Shown: positions 59,150 through 64,000 of the stretch, piece after piece | Position numbering within the stretch: the first letter of the stretch is position 1 | How the letters are laid out: every line of letters begins with the position of its first letter | Assembly (NCBI RefSeq): GCF_000312045.1 | Contig: NZ_HE978634.1 | Coordinates: 2,102,098-2,166,097, forward strand | Reading direction: 5' to 3' | DNA length: 64,000 nucleotides | From: Noviherbaspirillum massiliense JC206 | GTDB lineage: Bacteria; Pseudomonadota; Gammaproteobacteria; Burkholderiales; Burkholderiaceae_D | Translations under genes and position numbers: made by a program | Notes under the pieces: generated by a model | The model's database searches: none | Told to the model about the DNA's origin: nothing | Seen by the model: only the letters and a program-made list of their open reading frames with translations

Positions 59150-60930
59150 TGGACGACATGCTCAAGGAATTCGTCGTCGAGGCGCTCGAGCTCGCCAACA
59201 ATGTGGAAGAGCACCTGCTCTCCCTGGAGCGCCGCCCCGACGACAGCGATACGCTGAACGCGCTGTTCCGCTCCTTCCACACCATCAAGGGCGGCGCGGG
59301 TTTCATGAACCTGCCGGCGATCGTCTCGGCCTGCCATTTGACCGAAAACCTGTTCGATGCGCTGCGAACCGGACAGGTACCGGTTACGCCGGCGGCGATC
59401 GAGGCCGGATTGCAGGCGAGCGGCTTCGTCGCCGACCAGCTTTCTCAGCTTGCCAATGGCGCCGCGCCTGAAAGCCTTCCCGCCATGCCGGCGGTGCTGG
59501 AAGAATTGCTGACCAGCGCCATCAACGGCAAGGCTGATGCGAGCAAGAAGACAGTGGCGGCTGCCGAAGGCGCCGCTGCAGCGAGCTCCACGCAAGTTCA
59601 AGTTTCTGCAGCGGACGGCGTCGACTGGGAAGCCCTCTACCGCGCAGTCGTGCCGGGCCATGACGCGCCCGCGTTCGCGCATCCTGCGCCGGCAGCGAAG
59701 GCCGCGACGGAAGATCCGGGATTCAAGCCGATCACCGCAGCGGTCAAGGAAGACAGCATCCGCATCGACGCGGTCAAGCTGGACGCCTTGCTGGAAGTGG
59801 CAGGCGAATCGGTGCAGGCAGCCAACCAGGCCAGCGTGCTTCTTGAGAAACTCGCGCAGTTCAAGTTCGAAGGCCAGGCCGCGGCCCTGATGGCAGCACT
59901 CGCCGAAACTCTCGGCCGCGCCTCGCGCTATTCCACTGAGTTGCAACGTGCCACGCTGGCGACCCGGATGCAGCCGGTCGGCCGCCTGTTCCAGAAATTC
60001 CCCCGCCTGGTGCGCGAACTCGCGAAAGACCTCGGCAAGGATGTGGAACTGGTGATCGAGGGCGCCGAAACCGAAGTGGACCGTGTCGTTGTCGACAGCC
60101 TGTACGACCCGCTGGTGCACATGCTGCGCAATGCGCTCGACCATGGCGTCGAGGAAGCGCAGGAGCGCGCGGCCGCAGGAAAGTCTGCCAGGGCGACTAT
60201 CTCGCTGAAAGCCTGGCAGGAAGGCAATAGCGTGATGATCGAACTGGCCGACGACGGCCGCGGCATGGATGCCCAGAAGCTGCGCGCCAAAGCGATTGCC
60301 AAGGGACTCATCGGCGAATCAGCGGCGGCCACGGCTGAAGAAGCCTATCAACTGGTGTTCCTGCCCGGCTTTTCGACCAAGGAAGTGGCTTCCAGCGTTT
60401 CCGGCCGAGGCGTCGGCATGGATGTGGTGAAAACCGCGGTGGAAAAGCATCGCGGCGCAATCCGCATCGATTCGACCCTGGGCAAAGGCACCCGCTTCAC
60501 CATCCGCCTGCCGATCGAATTGTCGATCGTGCCGACGCTGCTGGTGCGCGCCTCGGGTGCCGCACTCGCGATGCCGATGGCAGTCGTGCAGCGGGTGGTC
60601 GAGTTGCCGGAAACCTTCATGGAAGTGGGAGGCGAGCCGGTCCTGCGCGACCAGGGGCGCCCGCTTGCGGTGCGTTCTCTGGCCGGCATCCTCGGTTATG
60701 AAGCCAGCAGGGAAAAGGTCGGCATCGTCATCGCCGCGCCGCAGCCCTATATCCTCGCAGTCGCCGCAGTCGACGGTACCGCCGACCTGGTGATCAAGCC
60801 GCTGACGGCGATGGCCGTCCCCGGCATCAATGGCACGGCCCGCTCGGCGGAGGGTGAACTGGTGCTGGTCATCAGCCTGTCTTTCCTGCTGGACGGCTGC
60901 AAGACCAACACGCTGCGGCTGGCCGCATAA
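59149..60930 (+). CDS. cheA: CheA-type chemotaxis histidine kinase (P2-less)
   Basis: Histidine kinase of 593 residues. Domain P1 (~1-105) carries phosphoacceptor His44 in LFRSFHTIKGGAGFM. A linker of Ala-rich, low-complexity sequence (~125-200) stands where the CheY-binding P2 would be. P3 is DSIRIDAVKLDALLEVAGE. P4 includes the N-box HMLRNALDHGVE, DDGRGMD, FLPGFSTKE, GRGVGMDVVK and GKGTRFTIRLP. P5 is CheW-like and ends the protein. All catalytic motifs are intact. No cheW, cheY, cheB or mcp gene is near, only cheZ in front. Confidence 0.93.
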   Translation: MDDMLKEFVVEALELANNVEEHLLSLERRPDDSDTLNALFRSFHTIKGGAGFMNLPAIVSACHLTENLFDALRTGQVPVTPAAIEAGLQASGFVADQLSQLANGAAPESLPAMPAVLEELLTSAINGKADASKKTVAAAEGAAAASSTQVQVSAADGVDWEALYRAVVPGHDAPAFAHPAPAAKAATEDPGFKPITAAVKEDSIRIDAVKLDALLEVAGESVQAANQASVLLEKLAQFKFEGQAAALMAALAETLGRASRYSTELQRATLATRMQPVGRLFQKFPRLVRELAKDLGKDVELVIEGAETEVDRVVVDSLYDPLVHMLRNALDHGVEEAQERAAAGKSARATISLKAWQEGNSVMIELADDGRGMDAQKLRAKAIAKGLIGESAAATAEEAYQLVFLPGFSTKEVASSVSGRGVGMDVVKTAVEKHRGAIRIDSTLGKGTRFTIRLPIELSIVPTLLVRASGAALAMPMAVVQRVVELPETFMEVGGEPVLRDQGRPLAVRSLAGILGYEASREKVGIVIAAPQPYILAVAAVDGTADLVIKPLTAMAVPGINGTARSAEGELVLVISLSFLLDGCKTNTLRLAA

Positions 60931-60934
60931 GATT

Positions 60935-60971
60935 CCTCGCGCACGGACGGTGCATCCGTCCGTGCGCGAGG
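60935..60971. terminator. Perfect 16-bp hairpin between cheA and gdx
   Basis: CCTCGCGCACGGACGG (60935-60950) pairs exactly with 60956-60971 around TGCAT. It begins five bases after the cheA stop and ends six bases before the gdx stop. There is no T-run; it is probably a shared U-poor terminator. Confidence 0.7.
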
Positions 60972-60976
60972 CCCGA

Positions 60977-61294
60977 TCAGGGATTGGTGAGCTTGAGTCC
61001 GACGATGCCGCCGATGATCAGGCAGACGCACAGGATCCGCCCGGCCGTGGCCGGCTCGTTGAACAGCATGATTCCCAATATCACCGTGCCGACTGCGCCG
61101 ATGCCGGTCCAGACAGCATAAGCCGTACCCACCGGCAGGCTGCGCATCGCAAGGCTCAACAAGACTACGCTCGCCACCATGGAAACACCGGTGGCGAGCG
61201 ATGGCCACAGCCTGGTAAATCCGTTGGTGTATTTCAATCCGATTGCCCAGCCGATCTCGAACAGACCGGCAATGAAAAGCACTACCCAAGTCAT
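60977..61294 (-). CDS. gdx: Guanidinium exporter Gdx (SugE, SMR family)
   Basis: Small four-helix proton-coupled exporter of 105 residues. The central Glu13 in [15 protein letters not shown] and the [17 protein letters not shown] motif place it in the Gdx/SugE branch rather than EmrE-type drug exporters. Proven members export guanidinium. A guanidine-II riboswitch directly upstream supports that role strongly. The ATG at 61294 follows ACAGGAG. It is convergent with cheA. Confidence 0.96.
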   Translation of the reverse strand: MTWVVLFIAGLFEIGWAIGLKYTNGFTRLWPSLATGVSMVASVVLLSLAMRSLPVGTAYAVWTGIGAVGTVILGIMLFNEPATAGRILCVCLIIGGIVGLKLTNP

Positions 61295-61312
61295 GCAACA
61301 ACTCCTGTGAAG

Positions 61313-61356
61313 CGGGGCCGTCCCCGGTTATCGATGCAGGAAGGGGTCGTCCCCTC
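61313..61356 (-). promoter_or_regulatory. Guanidine-II (mini-ykkC) riboswitch
   Basis: Two small hairpins on the minus strand, GGGG-ACGA-CCCC (61354-61343) and GGGG-ACGG-CCCC (61325-61314), each extended by one further pair and separated by 17 bases. They lie just before the gdx ribosome site. Paired hairpins with ACGR loops are the defining feature of this class, which turns expression on when guanidine binds. Confidence 0.93.
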
Positions 61357-61394
61357 CCCGACAAGGGGCACGCTCCCGCAACAGGAATGCCGCC

Positions 61395-61958
61395 TTATTC
61401 CTTGTCCGCCAGCCGTGCCGCTTTTTCCTTCGACCAGGCGGCGACTTTGTCATGGATGCCCTTCTGTTCGCTGAACATCTGGGAATTGGAAGCGAGCTGC
61501 GCGCACAACTCCAGCCGGATGCCGTTCGGGTCGAAAAAGTAGATGGACTTGAACACCCGATGGTCGGTCACGCCCAGCACTTCGATGCCATGCGACTGCA
61601 GTCGCGCCTTCATCGTTTCCAGCTGCTCCACGGTGTCGACGCGCAGGGCAATGTGGTTGACCCAGGCCGGCGTGTTTCCCGAGGGCGCAGGCGCGACATT
61701 ATCGCCGAGATCGAAAAACGCGAGGCAGGAACCGTCAGTCATGCGGAAGAAGATGTGGACGTAGGGGCAATATTCGCCGGTCGAGGGCACGATATCGGAA
61801 CGGATGAAGTGAAACAGCGGCAAACCGAGAATATCTTCATAGAAATGCCGGGTTTCTTCCGCATCGCGGCAGCGATAGGCGAAATGGTGCAAGCCATGGA
61901 TGGGAACTGCAGCCAGGGCGGCAGCCTGGCCGATGGCGGTGCTGGCAAGCGTATTCAT
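61395..61958 (-). CDS. VOC-family protein (glyoxalase/dioxygenase fold)
   Basis: Protein of 187 residues with a vicinal-oxygen-chelate fold: GLHHFAYRCRDAEETRHFYEDILGLPLFHF, then CLAFFDLGDN, WVNHIALRVDTVEQLETMKARLQSHGIEVLGV and the closing YFFDPNGIRLELCAQ. Metal ligands are likely His and Glu in HHFAYR, NHIALRV and RLELC. The substrate is unknown; glyoxalase, extradiol dioxygenase and fosfomycin-type enzymes share this fold. It is upstream of the gdx riboswitch on the same strand. Confidence 0.88.
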   Translation of the reverse strand: MNTLASTAIGQAAALAAVPIHGLHHFAYRCRDAEETRHFYEDILGLPLFHFIRSDIVPSTGEYCPYVHIFFRMTDGSCLAFFDLGDNVAPAPSGNTPAWVNHIALRVDTVEQLETMKARLQSHGIEVLGVTDHRVFKSIYFFDPNGIRLELCAQLASNSQMFSEQKGIHDKVAAWSKEKAARLADKE

Positions 61959-62080
61959 GGAGACCTCCTGCGATTCGGCATGTCCGGGCGCTTTCCATGA
62001 GAAGAAAGCGTCATCCCGTGGAAACCCGGCCCTTCGGTACAGTCATTCATATCGGAAGGACCATCTAAATCAGGGGCAGT

Positions 62081-63094
62081 TCATGGAGCGGATTTGTGCG
62101 CAGTCCTGTCCGCTGCATATTGCGCGACGCGCTGCTCGATCGCCCCGAAAATCGACTTGCCTTGGGCGTCCAGCATTTCGATGCGGATGGTATCGCCAAA
62201 CTTCATGAACGGCGTCTTCGCTTCGCCATGTTCAATCATTTCCAGGCAGCGCTTTTCCGCGATACAGGTATACCCCTTGGCAGCGTCCTTGTTGGACACC
62301 GTGCCGGAACCGACGATCGTGCCGGCACGCGCATTGCGGGTTTTCGCCAGATGGGCAATCAGCTGCGGAAAGCTGAATACCATGTCGACGCCCGCATTCG
62401 GCTGTCCGACCAGCGTGCCATTCCATGTGGCGCGCAGCGGCAGGTGTACCTTGCCGTCCTGCCAAGCCGACCCGAGCTCATCCGGCGTGACGGCCACCGG
62501 CGAAAAGCTGGATGCCGGCTTGGACTGGAAAAAGCCGAAGCCTTTCGCGAGTTCGGCTGGAATCAGGTTGCGCAGGGAAACATCATTGACCAGCATCAGC
62601 AGCTTGATATGCGTGGCAACCTGTTCCGGCCGGGTACCCATCGGCACGTCATCCGTGATGACGGCGACTTCGCCTTCGAAATCGATGCCCCATTCTTCCG
62701 AACCCACCAGGACGTCGTCACAGGGCCCCAGAAAATCGTCGGAGCCGCCCTGGTACATCAACGGCTCATGCCAGAAGGATTCCGGCATCTCGGCATTGCG
62801 CGCCTTGCGTACCAGCTCGACATGGTTGACGTAGGCGGAGCCGTCGGCCCACTGGAACGCCCGTGGCAAAGGCGCCATGCAGCGCTTCGGATCGAAGGCG
62901 AAGGGCCGCGCGGCCTTGCCGTCGTTCAACTGGTCATACAGTGCCTGAAGCTGCGGCGCCATGAAATTCCAGTCATCCAGCGCACGCTGCAGGGTCGGAG
63001 CGATGCCATCGGCAATATGGGCGGTCTTCAGGTCGCGTGCCACGACGGCCAGTTGGCCATCGCGGGTACCATCTTTAAGGGTGGCAAGTTTCAT
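62081..63094 (-). CDS. Fumarylacetoacetate hydrolase-family protein
   Basis: Hydrolase of 337 residues of the FAH/MhpD-like fold (COG0179). Metal-binding acidic residues lie in WGIDFEGEVAVITDD, and other typical segments are LLMLVNDVSLRNLIPAELAKGFGFFQSKPASSFSPVAVTPDELG, GSGTVSNKDAAKGYTCIAEKR and KFGDTIRIEMLDAQGKSIFGAIEQ. Members cleave C-C bonds of acylpyruvates in aromatic degradation. No dioxygenase of such a pathway is near, so the substrate is not assigned. It lies 37 bases after the regulator gene on the same strand. Confidence 0.92.
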   Translation of the reverse strand: MKLATLKDGTRDGQLAVVARDLKTAHIADGIAPTLQRALDDWNFMAPQLQALYDQLNDGKAARPFAFDPKRCMAPLPRAFQWADGSAYVNHVELVRKARNAEMPESFWHEPLMYQGGSDDFLGPCDDVLVGSEEWGIDFEGEVAVITDDVPMGTRPEQVATHIKLLMLVNDVSLRNLIPAELAKGFGFFQSKPASSFSPVAVTPDELGSAWQDGKVHLPLRATWNGTLVGQPNAGVDMVFSFPQLIAHLAKTRNARAGTIVGSGTVSNKDAAKGYTCIAEKRCLEMIEHGEAKTPFMKFGDTIRIEMLDAQGKSIFGAIEQRVAQYAADRTAHKSAP

Positions 63095-63131
63095 GCAGTT
63101 CCCTCACGCAATTGATCCGAAATACGGATCG

Positions 63132-64000
63132 TCAGAGCTCGTAGGACTCTCGCTCGCCGCTCATGATCTGTTCGACCAGTTTGCGGTTCAGAGTCGGCGA
63201 CAGCAATTCAATGAAACTGTATACATAACTGCGCAGGTATCCGCCCTGCTTCAGCGCAACCCTGGATACATTCGTGCCAAACAAATGTCCCACTGGAATT
63301 GCCCGCAAACCCTTGTCGCGCTCGGAATCGAAGGCCATGCCGGCAATGATGCCCACGCCTAGGCCAAGCTCTACATAAGTCTTGATCACATCGGCATCGA
63401 TAGCTTCCAGCAGGACATCCGGCTTCAGATGCCTGACCGAAAAGGCGTGGTCAATCTTGGCCCTGCCGGTAAAGGCACTGTCATAGGTAATTAGCGGGTA
63501 AGCGGCGATTTCCTCCAGCGTCACGCTCTTGGATTTCAGCAAGGGATGCTCGGGCGGCACCACGACCACATGTTCCCACTGGTAGCAGGGCAGGGAAATC
63601 AGTCCATCGATATCGGCAATGGATTCGGTTGCCAAGGCGAGGTCGGCCTGGTCCTTCAGAACCATGTCGGCCACCTGCCTGGGATTGCCTTGCAATAATG
63701 ACAGCCTCACTTTCGGATATTTCTGGGTGAAGGCATGCACGACCTTGGGCAGGGCATAGCGTGCCTGTGTATGGGTGGTCGCGATAGTAAAACTGCCACT
63801 GTCCTGAGCCGCGAATTCCTTTCCGATCTGCTTGAGTCCATCGATTTCCTGCATGATCAGCTCGACGGATTTCAGGACCGCCCTGCCCGGCTCGGTCAAG
63901 CCGCGGATACGTTTTCCGTGCCGCGTGAAGATGTCGATGCCAAGCTCCTCCTCCAGTTCGATGATTGCCTTGGAAACGCCAGGCTGCGAAGTGTAAAGCG
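63132..64000 (-). CDS. LysR-family regulator, CysB-like, partial (N-terminus beyond right edge)
   Basis: Transcription regulator read on the minus strand; about 288 codons are visible and the first ~35 are outside. The HTH part LYTSQPGVSKAIIELEEELG and the following FTRHGKRIRGLTEPG match CysB/Cbl closely. The effector domain (FTIATTHTQARYALPKVVHAF, TYDSAFTGRAKID, GLGVGIIAGMAF) also fits, including the Thr-rich TTHTQARY stretch that binds sulfate or acetylserine in CysB. It probably controls sulfur assimilation genes elsewhere. Confidence 0.92.
   Translation of the reverse strand, partial: LYTSQPGVSKAIIELEEELGIDIFTRHGKRIRGLTEPGRAVLKSVELIMQEIDGLKQIGKEFAAQDSGSFTIATTHTQARYALPKVVHAFTQKYPKVRLSLLQGNPRQVADMVLKDQADLALATESIADIDGLISLPCYQWEHVVVVPPEHPLLKSKSVTLEEIAAYPLITYDSAFTGRAKIDHAFSVRHLKPDVLLEAIDADVIKTYVELGLGVGIIAGMAFDSERDKGLRAIPVGHLFGTNVSRVALKQGGYLRSYVYSFIELLSPTLNRKLVEQIMSGERESYEL

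Overview
The window looks like chromosomal core DNA of a high-GC betaproteobacterium, most likely Burkholderiales and plausibly an Oxalobacteraceae relative. This placement is inferred from gene content, not from a tree. The pointers are an earP-efp pair whose EF-P carries Arg32, the argH / algZ-algR-hemC-hemD-hemX-hemY neighbourhood, a DUF3460 gene, a TRAP system with Tat-type binding proteins, and the ftsK / trxB / smr order. I see no insertion sequence, prophage, CRISPR array or rRNA operon. Coding density is high, with many short intergenic gaps and ATGA overlaps.

Layout. 1-8.7 kb: ftsK (cut by the left edge), trxB, smr, a P-II protein, a FemAB-like acyltransferase, a tail-anchored Ser/Thr kinase, an HDOD/GAF protein and ppa. 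8.9-16.5 kb: tetrapyrrole genes hemC-D-X-Y run behind the algZ-algR two-component pair, with argH divergent. 16.7-23.2 kb: carboxylate uptake, with dctQM forward, two near-identical dctP genes convergent to it, and dctA. 23.3-30.5 kb: housekeeping genes (pmbA, darP, mog, an esterase, purU, a bactofilin, an alcohol dehydrogenase-like reductase, efp).

30.6-42.5 kb: earP, then a seven-gene same-strand block encoding an oxalate/formate-type transporter, a two-subunit NAD-linked formate dehydrogenase with a fused NuoE-NuoF subunit, FdhD, and a TupBCA tungstate ABC transporter. A divergent ModE-like regulator faces it across a near-perfect palindrome. This block is the most interesting system here. 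It reads as a self-contained, probably tungsten-dependent formate oxidation module: substrate entry, enzyme, sulfuration factor, metal uptake and regulator.

42.5-50.3 kb: tRNA-Glu and tRNA-Ala behind gltX, then apbC, metG, a GNAT gene, DUF3460, scpA and panC. 50.3-55.8 kb: cobalamin uptake (btuF, and btuB-btuC-btuD under a cobalamin riboswitch). 56-64 kb: an orphan amino-acid-type binding protein, an alpha/beta hydrolase, an isolated cheZ-cheA pair, a guanidinium exporter gene behind a guanidine-II (mini-ykkC) riboswitch, a VOC protein, an FAH-family hydrolase and a CysB-like regulator cut by the right edge.

Start codons were moved from the longest open frame where a ribosome site, signal peptide or family length argued for it. 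All function calls rest on motifs read by eye; no database search was run.
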